Made by a program: the position numbers and the translations under genes
The notes under the pieces: model-generated
Seen by the model: the letters and a program-made list of their open reading frames with translations, nothing else
Database searches by the model: none
What the model was told of the DNA's origin: nothing
Origin: Bacillota bacterium
Lineage (GTDB): Bacteria; Bacillota; Clostridia; Lachnospirales; Lachnospiraceae
DNA: 64,000 nt
NCBI GenBank assembly: GCA_023390555.1
Contig: JAEWCQ010000033.1
Location: 62,001-126,000, forward strand
Direction: 5' to 3'
Shown here: in pieces, positions 1 to 6,980 of the stretch
Position numbering within the stretch: the stretch's first letter is position 1
How the letters are laid out: every line of letters begins with the position of its first letter

Positions 1-1
1 T

Positions 2-370
2 ATAACACAAAAAGTATCCGATGCGTTTGTACAGCAGAATGGGAAAATACGCGAAACCGAAGGTATCTTTACAAAACTGAATCAGGAGATTGACAGTGTA
101 AGCCAGTCGATTGGAGGAATCAGCACCGAGATCGGAACACTGGATAATCATAAGAATGTGATGAAAGATGGAATCGTATTGTTGTCGGGTGCTGCTGAGC
201 GGAATACGGTAAGTGCGAAAGAGACAAAAGATGCGATGCTTGAATTTGAAAGCATTGTAGGTGACTGCAAACAGGCGACAGATCAGATTACATTGGTTAC
301 ACAGGAACTGGTCGGCAATATTGAGAAAATTAATATGACGGCAGAACAGAGAAAAGCAATTTTCGAATAA
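2..370 (+). CDS. Methyl-accepting chemotaxis protein, C-terminal part (5' end outside window)
   Basis: The open frame runs in from the left edge and ends with TAA at 368-370, leaving about 122 residues. The sequence is rich in Ser/Thr/Gln/Glu and helical, with alternating hydrophobic positions (for example SVSQSIGGISTEIGTL and VTQELVGNIEKINMTAEQ). This is the pattern of the descending arm and C-terminal helix of the cytoplasmic coiled-coil signalling domain of chemoreceptors. Such receptors pass ligand signals to CheA/CheW. The sensor and membrane segments would lie upstream of the window. No conserved hairpin tip is visible because the fragment starts after it, so the family call rests on composition and helical pattern only. 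Confidence 0.7.
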   Translation: MTQKVSDAFVQQNGKIRETEGIFTKLNQEIDSVSQSIGGISTEIGTLDNHKNVMKDGIVLLSGAAERNTVSAKETKDAMLEFESIVGDCKQATDQITLVTQELVGNIEKINMTAEQRKAIFE

Positions 371-428
371 TGAGATGAAAAGGAAGAATTGATAAAATTG
401 CTTCGGAATTTTTGAATTGAATACTTAT

Positions 429-465
429 GGGGTTTTGAAATGAGTTATTTTCGTTTCAGAATCCC
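429..465 (+). terminator. Probable terminator after the chemoreceptor gene
   Basis: A 12-bp stem pairs GGGGTTTTGAAA (429-440) with TTTCAGAATCCC (454-465), allowing G-U pairs, with a 13-nt loop. The T tract that follows is weak (ATTTGTTTG), so efficiency is uncertain. Confidence 0.5.
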
Positions 466-551
466 ATTTGTTTGTAATTCTTACCGATTCCAGATGTATA
501 TGGTGACCGTTTCAAGTATAGATTGATTTTGCTAAGTATGATTTGATGTTC

Positions 552-580
552 TTGAAACGAAAATAAAAAATAAATATAAT
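552..580 (+). promoter_or_regulatory. Promoter of the marR gene with overlapping inverted repeat
   Basis: TTGAAA (552-557), 17-nt spacer, TATAAT (575-580). The -35 is embedded in CTTGAAACG (551-559), which is the exact reverse complement of CGTTTCAAG at 508-516. This suggests a repressor site, possibly autoregulation by the MarR protein. Confidence 0.65.
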
Positions 581-614
581 ATTGTTATGGCACCGACAAA
601 AGGGAGGACAGGCA

Positions 615-1088
615 ATGAACAAAAAGGATCGGCTGAATACGGGTTTCAGAGACTTATACAACAAGATGGACAGACTTAATAGGTTTAAGATGGAAGATCG
701 ACTTAAGGGGTACAAGCCATCTGAAGTACATTGTATCGAATATATTGGGAAAAATACGGATTCCAACGTGACAAAGCTCGCGGAATCCTTCTATATGACA
801 AGAAGTGCCATGAGTAAAATTGCAAAGAAGCTCATGGAAAAGGGCTTTGTCGAAAGTTATCAGAAGCCGGATAATAAGAAAGAAATCTATTTCAGACTTA
901 CCGGGCAGGGACAAAAAATTTATAAGGAACATGAGAAACTGCACAAAGAGTTTCAGGAGCGGGATAAAGCCGTATATGAGGAGTTATCCGAGGAGCAATT
1001 TGATAGTATGCTTCGCTTCGTGGAACGATATAACAGGCATTTGGATGAGGAAATGAAGAAACTGGATCTGGATCTAAAATCGGAATAA
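615..1088 (+). CDS. MarR-family transcriptional regulator
   Basis: 157 residues, normal length for a MarR winged-helix dimer. The central part (YKPSEVHCIEYIGKN, VTKLAESFYMTRSAMSKIAKKL) is the helix-turn-helix, followed by the wing (KPDNKKEIYFRLTGQGQ). The flanking helices would form the dimer interface. The ATG at 615 is chosen over an upstream TTG at 582 because GGGAGG at 602-607 sits at good spacing. The next gene is a drug-type MFS exporter 200 nt downstream behind its own promoter with dyads, so this protein probably represses the pump and releases on ligand binding. The ligand cannot be read from the sequence. Confidence 0.9.
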   Translation: MNKKDRLNTGFRDLYNKMDRLNRFKMEDRLKGYKPSEVHCIEYIGKNTDSNVTKLAESFYMTRSAMSKIAKKLMEKGFVESYQKPDNKKEIYFRLTGQGQKIYKEHEKLHKEFQERDKAVYEELSEEQFDSMLRFVERYNRHLDEEMKKLDLDLKSE

Positions 1089-1116
1089 ATTTGAATCATG
1101 GTGATGAAAGCACAGG

Positions 1117-1152
1117 CAGCCCTATTTGATAGAGAAGGGGCTGTTTTTTTTC
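1117..1152 (+). terminator. Rho-independent terminator after marR
   Basis: CAGCCC (1117-1122) pairs with GGGCTG (1138-1143), followed by an uninterrupted run of T residues. Confidence 0.75.
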
Positions 1153-1216
1153 GCATTTTCAACCCGCTTGGAATGGAATTAGCAGTAGAAGCAATAATTC
1201 TCTCCAACTATTTTTG

Positions 1217-1266
1217 TTGACAAGGAAACAAAAATATGATACGTTTTGATTGTTTCCAAGGAAACA
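1217..1266 (+). promoter_or_regulatory. Promoter and two operator-like dyads upstream of the MFS pump
   Basis: TTGACA at 1217-1222 is a good -35; a weak -10 (TACGTT, 1240-1245) lies 17 nt downstream. Two copies of CAAGGAAACAAAA occur at 1221-1233 and 1257-1269. Each forms a dyad; the second, TGTTTCC-AA-GGAAACA (1251-1266), has perfect 7-bp arms and the first is imperfect. Such paired dyads over a promoter fit MarR repression. Confidence 0.6.
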
Positions 1267-1292
1267 AAATAACTTCTGAGAGGAGAAATTAG

Positions 1293-2525
1293 ATGTTCAA
1301 ATTTAAATTACAAAATGAACCGAACAAGGAACAAGTCATAGATAAAAAAGCGTTCTTATTCGGTCTCATGTCTGTGTTTCTTTGTGGTATGGGTTTCAGC
1401 ATTATAACACCGGTGGTCCCGTTTTTAGTGCAGCCTTATATAGACAATCCGGGGGATCAGGCGATTGTTGTTACGCTTCTGACCGCTGTCTACGCAGTCT
1501 GCGTGTTTTTTGCTGCTCCCGGACTGGGGGCACTGAGTGACAGGTATGGCCGTCGTCCAATACTCCTGATCTGCCTTTTGGGTTCTGCAGCCGGGTACTT
1601 CATTTTTGGTATGGGCGGAGCCCTGTGGGTACTATTTGCGGGGCGCATAATAGATGGTATCACAGGCGGGAGTATAAGCACGATTTTCGCATATTTTGCT
1701 GACATCACACCCAGAGAACAGCGAACCAAATATTTTGGGTGGATGAGTGCGGTTTCGGGTGCAGGCAGTATCATCGGACCTGCTTTGGGCGGAATGCTTG
1801 CCAGGTTCGGTTACTCTGTACCATTGTATTTCGGTGCAATCATAACTTTATTAAATGTAGTTTTTGGAATTTTATATATGCCGGAAAGCCTTGGCGAAAC
1901 TAACAGGCTGAAAAAAATCACTATGGTGAGATTGAACCCATTCACACAGCTTACAAGTGTGCTTTCCGTAAAAAACTTAAAAAGGCTGCTTATCTCTGGT
2001 TTTTTACTCTGGATACCAAACGGATCCCTGCAGGCAGTATTTTCGCAATTTACAATTGACACGTTTCGTTGGACGCCTGTACGAATCGGACTTGTTCTTT
2101 CTATTATGGGTATTCAGGACATCATTTCACAGGGATTCATAATGCCAAAGCTTTTGGAGAAACTGAGTGATGTGCAGATCGCAATTCTTGGCATGATTTC
2201 GGAGATAGCAGGCTACAGTTTTATTGCGGCATCGGCGGTTTTTTCGTTCTATCCGTTCTTTATCGCCGGAATGTTTGTGTTTGGATTTGGTGATTCGGTA
2301 TTCGGACCATCCTTCAATGGGATGATTTCCAAGTCTGCAGATGCCGGAGAACAGGGGAGGATTCAGGGCGGAAGTCAATCGATTCAGTCACTGGCCAGAG
2401 TCATCGGGCCTGTCGTGGGAGGTCAGATCTATGTATCACTTGGACATGCAGCGCCTGCCTTCATGGGTGTCATCCTGATAGCAGCGGCAATACCGGTGCT
2501 GCATAAGACCGCAGGGGTTAAATAA
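1293..2525 (+). CDS. MFS transporter, TetA-like drug:proton antiporter
   Basis: 410 residues with about 12 hydrophobic segments. The loop after TM2 carries the MFS motif A (GALSDRYGRRPILL). GRIIDGITGGSISTIFAYFADITP matches the TM4 region of tetracycline-type exporters, and GAGSIIGPALGG is the antiporter motif C in TM5. These place it in the drug:H+ antiporter branch acting in the cytoplasmic membrane. The substrate is unknown; Tet-like architecture does not prove tetracycline export. ATG at 1293 follows AGGAGAAA. The gene is preceded by two dyads and a marR gene, so substrate-induced expression is likely. Confidence 0.9.
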   Translation: MFKFKLQNEPNKEQVIDKKAFLFGLMSVFLCGMGFSIITPVVPFLVQPYIDNPGDQAIVVTLLTAVYAVCVFFAAPGLGALSDRYGRRPILLICLLGSAAGYFIFGMGGALWVLFAGRIIDGITGGSISTIFAYFADITPREQRTKYFGWMSAVSGAGSIIGPALGGMLARFGYSVPLYFGAIITLLNVVFGILYMPESLGETNRLKKITMVRLNPFTQLTSVLSVKNLKRLLISGFLLWIPNGSLQAVFSQFTIDTFRWTPVRIGLVLSIMGIQDIISQGFIMPKLLEKLSDVQIAILGMISEIAGYSFIAASAVFSFYPFFIAGMFVFGFGDSVFGPSFNGMISKSADAGEQGRIQGGSQSIQSLARVIGPVVGGQIYVSLGHAAPAFMGVILIAAAIPVLHKTAGVK

Positions 2526-2569
2526 ACAGGGTTTCAGAACTTTACCGCCAAGTTCTGAAACCCTGTTTG
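2525..2569. terminator. Bidirectional terminator-like hairpin between convergent genes
   Basis: A perfect 19-bp stem (AAACAGGGTTTCAGAACTT, 2525-2543, with its complement at 2551-2569) and a 7-nt loop. It overlaps the stop codon of the MFS gene and lies before the 3' end of the convergent thiT. There is no T run on either side. Confidence 0.65.
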
Positions 2570-2634
2570 TCTGCAGTCTGTGAGAAAAGGGACTTTGAAC
2601 CCTTCTCTTTGCAAAATAGTATCGTCTGGAAAGA

Positions 2635-3321
2635 TTATTCTTCGGATGCGAGTCTTTTCACATGCGCCATAGCTCTGGATACCGGAGGAAGGGCGATGAT
2701 GAGAATTGTGATACCAGCCTCGGCTCCGAGGTAGGAGCCATTGTATAAAAGAGAATAAACAGCAGCATTCATTCCCTGCGGTGCATAATCGGCAAAGAAG
2801 AGCAGTCCGGACAGGAAAGCAAAAACATATCGCCCGAGAACGCCCGCCACGTAGCCAATCTGCAGGCCGTGTTTCGCTCTGTTAAAAAATCCTGCGAGAC
2901 CAAGCGCACCGAAGGCCAGAGGATAATCCACCAGCATCTGTGGAACGGTATAAAAGATCGGCTCCAGTACAAATTGCAGAAGGCCATATGCAATACCGGT
3001 CATGATTCCGACATAGGGGCCATACCAGTATGCGATCAAAACAATAAAGAGCATACTGAAAAGAGTGACAGAGCCGCCCATCGGCATCGGAAAGAGCTTC
3101 ATCAGGGATGTTACCGTGGCAAGTGCGATGCCAACGGAAGAAAACACAAGCTGTTTTGTTGTAAAACGGACCGATTTCACGCCGTACTGTACCCGCCTTA
3201 CAATCAGTGCAATCACGATCAGTGCTACGATGACAGCAACAACAGTTAAAATACCGGCGCTTGTGAGCCTGACGGCATCATCGCCCCATTCGTCGGTCGG
3301 TGCAGCAAAAAAGTTATTCAT
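2635..3321 (-). CDS. thiT: Thiamine-specific ECF transporter S component ThiT
   Basis: 228 residues. After one additional N-terminal membrane segment (about residues 20-43), the protein has the ThiT pattern: PMGGSVTLFSML, then YWYGPYVGIMTGIAYGLLQF, then the conserved VDYPLAFGALGLAGF. ThiT is the membrane S component that binds thiamine and works with the shared ECF A/A'/T module, which is not in this window. The family is normally about 180-200 residues, so the N-terminal helix is extra. The gene is monocistronic and transcribed divergently from the thiamine operon. A TPP riboswitch and an RBS-masking hairpin precede it, which strongly supports thiamine as substrate. Confidence 0.92.
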   Translation of the reverse strand: MNNFFAAPTDEWGDDAVRLTSAGILTVVAVIVALIVIALIVRRVQYGVKSVRFTTKQLVFSSVGIALATVTSLMKLFPMPMGGSVTLFSMLFIVLIAYWYGPYVGIMTGIAYGLLQFVLEPIFYTVPQMLVDYPLAFGALGLAGFFNRAKHGLQIGYVAGVLGRYVFAFLSGLLFFADYAPQGMNAAVYSLLYNGSYLGAEAGITILIIALPPVSRAMAHVKRLASEE

Positions 3322-3328
3322 AAAAAAT

Positions 3329-3357
3329 CCTCCTGTGTCATAAACTCTGCCAGGAGG
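3329..3357 (-). promoter_or_regulatory. RBS-sequestering hairpin of the thiT riboswitch
   Basis: On the minus strand the Shine-Dalgarno CAGGAGG (3329-3335) sits 7 nt from the thiT start. It is exactly complementary to CCTCCTG (3351-3357), which lies between the TPP aptamer and the SD. This is a natural off-switch for translation. Confidence 0.7.
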
Positions 3358-3364
3358 TATCGCG

Positions 3365-3450
3365 TATGCTTCCTTACGCCGGTATTAACCGGATCAAGTG
3401 ATTAAGGGTCGATGATAAACATCTCTCAGCCAAAGGCACCCCTAGCAGAA
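3365..3450 (-). ncRNA. TPP riboswitch upstream of thiT
   Basis: Read on the minus strand it contains the thi-box landmarks: AGGGGTGCC, GCTGAGA, ACCC, TGATCCGGTTAATACCGG and CGTAAGGAAGCA, with TGCT/AGCA closing P1. It senses thiamine pyrophosphate. No terminator follows; the expression platform appears to be the hairpin that masks the thiT ribosome site. Confidence 0.95.
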
Positions 3451-3500
3451 GTCCTATGTAATTGTATCATGGTTCAGAGAAAATCTCTGGAATTGAGCTA

Positions 3501-3529
3501 AATATAACAGCGAAACGATAAAATGTCAA
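3501..3529 (-). promoter_or_regulatory. Promoter of thiT
   Basis: On the minus strand TTGACA (3524-3529), 17-nt spacer, TATATT (3501-3506), close to consensus and upstream of the riboswitch. Confidence 0.8.
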
Positions 3530-3540
3530 GTCCTGTTGTC

Positions 3541-3569
3541 TTGCAAACACCAGGCAGTTGTGCTATAGT
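3541..3569 (+). promoter_or_regulatory. Promoter of the thiEDWM operon
   Basis: TTGCAA (3541-3546), 17-nt spacer, TATAGT (3564-3569) with a TG extended -10. It is divergent from the thiT promoter. Confidence 0.75.
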
Positions 3570-3596
3570 AGTGCCGTTAACAAAATAAAAAATGAT

Positions 3597-3674
3597 ATGC
3601 AGGGGAACTTAATTGTTGAGAAGGCGCAGGCCTGACCCTTTGAACCTGTCAGTTAATACTGTCGTAGGGAGCAT
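3597..3674 (+). ncRNA. TPP riboswitch upstream of the thiEDWM operon
   Basis: Thi-box landmarks in order: AGGGGAA, TTGAGA, GACCC, TTTGAACCTG, GTTAATACTG and CGTAGGGAGCA. The P3 arm contains GGCGCAGGCCTG. A terminator follows directly, so control is probably at transcription elongation. Confidence 0.93.
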
Positions 3675-3691
3675 TTTGGTAAGTGAAACAG

Positions 3692-3727
3692 ATACCGGAT
3701 CCCATGGCGGAACCCGGTATTTTTTTA
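3692..3727 (+). terminator. Riboswitch-controlled terminator
   Basis: ATACCGG (3692-3698) pairs with CCGGTAT, followed by a run of seven T residues. It lies between the TPP aptamer and thiE, so it acts as an attenuator rather than a gene-end terminator. Confidence 0.8.
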
Positions 3728-3855
3728 TTCTATACAGGAAAGACCTTGTTACATCAATATAAGGAAGCTACGAATTTCCTTATAAAAATATTTTTCAAAA
3801 CAATCGGGAGCGAAATGCACTGCATGTCAGGAGTAGTAAGAATCGAGGAAAAAGG

Positions 3856-4521
3856 ATGAATCAAAACTGGAAAACAGGCGTGGAGTATACTTTGTATGTC
3901 TGTACAGACCGAAGGCTGATGAGCAGTGAGACATTGGAAGAGTCCGTAGAAGAAGCTGTAATAGGGGGCGCATCGGTAATCCAGCTGCGTGACAAGGAAG
4001 CTTCCGGGAGACAGCTGTATGAGACGGCACTGGCGCTCCGCAGGATTACCGACAGGTATCAGGTTCCGCTCATTATCAATGATCGTGTGGATATTGCGAT
4101 TGCGGCAGGTGCGGCGGGGGTACATTTGGGACAGACGGATCTGCCCGCGGCGGCAGCCAGGAAATTATTGGGAAAAGAACGGCTTATCGGAGTTTCGACG
4201 GCAAATCCGCAGGAAGCGGCACAGGCTGTAAGAGACGGTGCGGATTATCTGGGCGTGGGTGCGATGTTTGCGACCGCAACCAAGACGAATACAAGGCCGG
4301 TTACGATGGAGACACTTGCGGCAATCCGCGCGGCAGTGGATGTACCGATCGTTGTCATTGGCGGAATCGGAATGGAAAATGCTGCGCAGTTCCGGGAGAC
4401 GGGAATCAACGGACTTGCAGTGGTATCGGCAGTGGTGGGGCAGAAAAAGGTCAGAGAGTCGGCAGCGGAGATCAGACGTATATTTGAAGGAGCAACTGAC
4501 GGAAAAACGGGAGAGGCCTAA
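3856..4521 (+). CDS. thiE: Thiamine-phosphate synthase
   Basis: 221 residues, a TIM barrel that joins HMP-pyrophosphate and thiazole phosphate to thiamine phosphate. Family motifs are all present: YVCTDRRL at the start, VIQLRDKEAS, LIINDRVDIA, GVHLGQTDLP, LIGVSTANPQEA, YLGVGAMFATATK and VVIGGIGMEN. First gene of the riboswitch-controlled operon, followed after 4 nt by thiD. Together with thiD and thiM it gives salvage of the pyrimidine and thiazole halves. The ATG at 3856 follows GAGGAAAAAGG. Confidence 0.96.
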   Translation: MNQNWKTGVEYTLYVCTDRRLMSSETLEESVEEAVIGGASVIQLRDKEASGRQLYETALALRRITDRYQVPLIINDRVDIAIAAGAAGVHLGQTDLPAAAARKLLGKERLIGVSTANPQEAAQAVRDGADYLGVGAMFATATKTNTRPVTMETLAAIRAAVDVPIVVIGGIGMENAAQFRETGINGLAVVSAVVGQKKVRESAAEIRRIFEGATDGKTGEA

Positions 4522-4525
4522 GGAT

Positions 4526-5323
4526 ATGAAAACAGTATTGACTATCGCTGGCAGTGACTGCAGCGGCGGAGCGGGGATTCAGGCAGATATCAAAACTATA
4601 ACGGCACATAAGCTTTATGCGATGAGTGCAGTCACTGCCCTGACAGCCCAAAACACGACCGGTGTCTTTGCTGTTACGGAAGTAACACCTGAATTTCTGG
4701 AAAAACAGCTGGATTGCATTTTTAACGATATCTTTCCGGATGCCGTGAAAATCGGCATGCTTTCCAGCGCGGCGTTGATAGAGGTAACAGCGGCCTCACT
4801 GAAAAAGTACAGGCCATCCCATATCGTACTTGATCCGGTCATGCTCTCGACCAGTGGAAGCAGACTGCTAAAAGAAGAAGCGGCAGAAGTGCTGACGAAA
4901 GAATTGATGCCGCTGGCCGAACTGATCACACCGAATATACCGGAAGCGGCGGTATTGGCAGCAATGAGCATAGAGTCTGCGGTACAGATGGAAACTGCCG
5001 CGGAAAAAATGGCAGAGAGCTGTCGATGCGCGGTTCTGATTAAGGGAGGTCATGCCGAGCATGGAGCAAATGATGTTCTGTACCGGAATGGCGGCTGTCG
5101 ATGGTATAAAGGCGAAAAGGTTCAAAATCCGAATACACATGGAACAGGTTGTACTCTGTCTTCTGCAATTGCGGCGAATCTTGCAGCGGGATTCGGGGTA
5201 GAAGAGAGCGTGGCGCGTGCCAAGCGGTATCTTACAGGAACACTGAAAGCCGGACTGAACCTCGGGCGGGGAAATGGACCGCTGGAACACGGTTATTGGC
5301 TGACGATAGATGAAAAGGAGTAA
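4526..5323 (+). CDS. thiD: Hydroxymethylpyrimidine / phosphomethylpyrimidine kinase
   Basis: 265 residues, ribokinase fold. TIAGSDCSGGAGIQADIKT at the N-terminus, KIGMLSS, VLDPVMLSTSG, TPNIPEA, VLIKGGH and the phosphate-binding NTHGTGCTLSSAIAA near the C-terminus are the bifunctional HMP/HMP-P kinase signature. It makes HMP-PP for ThiE. The ATG at 4526 comes 4 nt after the thiE stop with an AAGGA site. The frame is open upstream into thiE, but that stretch is only antisense-frame noise, so there is no ThiE-ThiD fusion. Confidence 0.95.
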   Translation: MKTVLTIAGSDCSGGAGIQADIKTITAHKLYAMSAVTALTAQNTTGVFAVTEVTPEFLEKQLDCIFNDIFPDAVKIGMLSSAALIEVTAASLKKYRPSHIVLDPVMLSTSGSRLLKEEAAEVLTKELMPLAELITPNIPEAAVLAAMSIESAVQMETAAEKMAESCRCAVLIKGGHAEHGANDVLYRNGGCRWYKGEKVQNPNTHGTGCTLSSAIAANLAAGFGVEESVARAKRYLTGTLKAGLNLGRGNGPLEHGYWLTIDEKE

Positions 5324-5327
5324 AAGA

Positions 5328-5834
5328 ATGAAGCATACAAATCTAAAAAAGTTGACACTTGCCGGAATTTTCGTGGCAATCTCCGTGGTGGGTTCCATCT
5401 TTTCATTTCCGGTACTTGGTTCCAAATGTGCACCCGTTCAGCATCTCATGAATATTATGGGTGCCGTGTTTCTGGGGCCCGGCTATGCAGTGGGGACAGC
5501 ATTTGCAACGAGTGTTATCCGCAATGCGTTAGGACTGGGAACACCGCTCGCATTTCCCGGAAGTATGTGCGGAGCGCTGCTCGCCGGAATTTTGTATAAA
5601 TATTTCAGAAAACTGCCGGCTGCCTATAGCGGCGAAGTGATCGGAACGGGAATTCTTGGCGGACTTCTGGCTTATCCGGTAGCGGCCGGAATTATGGGCA
5701 GTAAAGCGGCAGTATTTGCCTTTGTTGTGCCGTTTTTGATCAGTACCTGCGGCGGAACGATTCTGGCGGTTGTGCTCGTGACACTATTGAAAAAGTCAGG
5801 AGTGCTGGAGCGGCTAATGGAAGAGCGTCCGTAG
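5328..5834 (+). CDS. thiW: ECF transporter S component ThiW (thiazole uptake)
   Basis: 168 residues, almost wholly hydrophobic with about five membrane segments. FSFPVLGSKCAPVQHLMNIMGAVFLGP followed by SVIRNALGLGTPLAFPGSMCGALLAG is characteristic of ThiW. This family is the predicted hydroxyethylthiazole importer of ECF systems. Its place between thiD and thiM, the thiazole kinase, supports that. The ATG at 5328 overlaps nothing and lies 7 nt after AAAAGGAG; an in-frame ATG at 5310 inside thiD has no site. The ECF energy module must be encoded elsewhere. Confidence 0.9.
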   Translation: MKHTNLKKLTLAGIFVAISVVGSIFSFPVLGSKCAPVQHLMNIMGAVFLGPGYAVGTAFATSVIRNALGLGTPLAFPGSMCGALLAGILYKYFRKLPAAYSGEVIGTGILGGLLAYPVAAGIMGSKAAVFAFVVPFLISTCGGTILAVVLVTLLKKSGVLERLMEERP

Positions 5835-5862
5835 GAATGGCTGAATGCGGGAGGAAAAAGTA

Positions 5863-6711
5863 GTGAAACAGAAGATATTATTGGATGTGAGCGGTCGGAT
5901 TGAGCAGTTGAGGACGGGAAGACCGCTGGTACACTGCATCACAAATGCCGTAACGGCAAACGATTGTGCCAATCTGCTTCTGGCGGCAGGCGCATCGCCG
6001 ACCATGGCACATCACGTGCTCGAAGTCGAAGAAGTGACGGCTGGCTGCAAAGCACTGGTCTGTAACCTCGGTGCAACGGATGCTTATGAAGCCATGATGA
6101 AAGCAGCAGTAAAAAGCAGTCTCTGCCGCCACCCGATTGTGGTCGATCCGGTGGGTGCAGGCGGCTCTGCGTTTCGCCGTGACTATTTAAAGAAGCTGTG
6201 TAGTCAGGCCGACATCACGTGTATTCGCGGAAATGTCTCTGAAATCAGGGCGCTTGCCATGGACAGGGCGACTGTCACGGGTGTGGATGCAGACCGGAAG
6301 GGAGAAGAGACGTTGGAAGAAACAGTGGATATGGCAGAACAGCTGGCATCTCAGACCGGCAGCATTGTGATTACGTCGGGAGAAACAGATATCGTATCGG
6401 ATGGAGAGACAAGTTATCTGGCGGCAAACGGACATCCCATGATGACGCATATTACAGGCTGTGGCTGTATGTCTGCCGCACTTCTTGGTGCGTATCTGGC
6501 AGCAGGTAGGAAGACAGATAGCGGACAGAAGAAAGTGGAATCCTGCCTGACTGCTGTGACAGTGATGAATATCTGCGGAGAGGCTGCAGCACATGAAGCG
6601 GAGGCGGAAAGAATCGGACCGATGCAATTTCGTATGCGCCTGATCGATGAAATGTATCTGCTCGATCCGGAAACAACAGAGGCAAAGGCGAAAATTTATC
6701 AGCTCCGGTAG
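5863..6711 (+). CDS. thiM: Hydroxyethylthiazole kinase
   Basis: 282 residues from the GTG at 5863, which is preceded at 8 nt by GGGAGG; an in-frame ATG at 5845 has no such site and would add six residues. Motifs of ThiM: PLVHCITNAVTANDCANLLLAAGASPTM, VVDPVGAGGS, IRGNVSEIRAL, VITSGETD and HITGCGCMSAALLGAYLA (phosphate-binding loop with catalytic Cys). It phosphorylates salvaged thiazole for ThiE. Last gene of the operon, followed by a strong terminator. Confidence 0.95.
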   Translation: MKQKILLDVSGRIEQLRTGRPLVHCITNAVTANDCANLLLAAGASPTMAHHVLEVEEVTAGCKALVCNLGATDAYEAMMKAAVKSSLCRHPIVVDPVGAGGSAFRRDYLKKLCSQADITCIRGNVSEIRALAMDRATVTGVDADRKGEETLEETVDMAEQLASQTGSIVITSGETDIVSDGETSYLAANGHPMMTHITGCGCMSAALLGAYLAAGRKTDSGQKKVESCLTAVTVMNICGEAAAHEAEAERIGPMQFRMRLIDEMYLLDPETTEAKAKIYQLR

Positions 6712-6731
6712 CAAAAAGAGGATATTTGTAG

Positions 6732-6774
6732 AATACCGTTTTGGAAAAATCATTCCAGAAACGGTATTTTTTTT
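6732..6774 (+). terminator. Terminator of the thiEDWM operon
   Basis: AATACCGTTT and TGGAA pair with TTCCA and AAACGGTATT (one bulge), followed by eight T residues. Confidence 0.9.
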
Positions 6775-6857
6775 GCAATTTACCTAAAGGAACTGTAGTA
6801 TCTTGACGATAAAATCTATAGGAGAGGCATATCATGTGCCTTTTTGCCGAAAATCGG

Positions 6858-6886
6858 TTGCAAGGCATAAGGAAATGCCCTATAAT
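6858..6886 (+). promoter_or_regulatory. Promoter of the giant surface-protein gene, with dyads
   Basis: TTGCAA (6858-6863), 17-nt spacer, TATAAT (6881-6886). The spacer holds a dyad GGCAT-AAGGAA-ATGCC (6864-6879). Related dyads lie at 6826-6840 (GGCA-N7-TGCC) and 6910-6925 (TGCCT-N6-AGGCA), and CAAGGCATA occurs twice (6861 and 6919). This points to a dedicated regulator. Confidence 0.7.
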
Positions 6887-6980
6887 TAATCCTGTATAAG
6901 TGGGCTTTTTGCCTGAATCAAGGCATACAGAAAGCTTTCAATACAACGGAACAGAATCAGGAATAACGGGAGAGGATAGT

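Noticed and set aside
4238..4525. Apparent extension of thiD back into thiE, suggesting a longer protein
   Set aside because: The ATG at 4526 begins exactly at the conserved ThiD N-terminus with a ribosome site; the upstream part has no family similarity and lies in another frame of thiE.
4868..5425. Long open frame antisense to thiD and thiW
   Set aside because: It lacks a ribosome site, has low-complexity composition and covers two clear genes.
6900..6980. Longer start of the giant repeat protein
   Set aside because: The signal peptide begins at the ATG at 6981 after GGGAGAGG; the extra 27 residues overlap the promoter and have no site.
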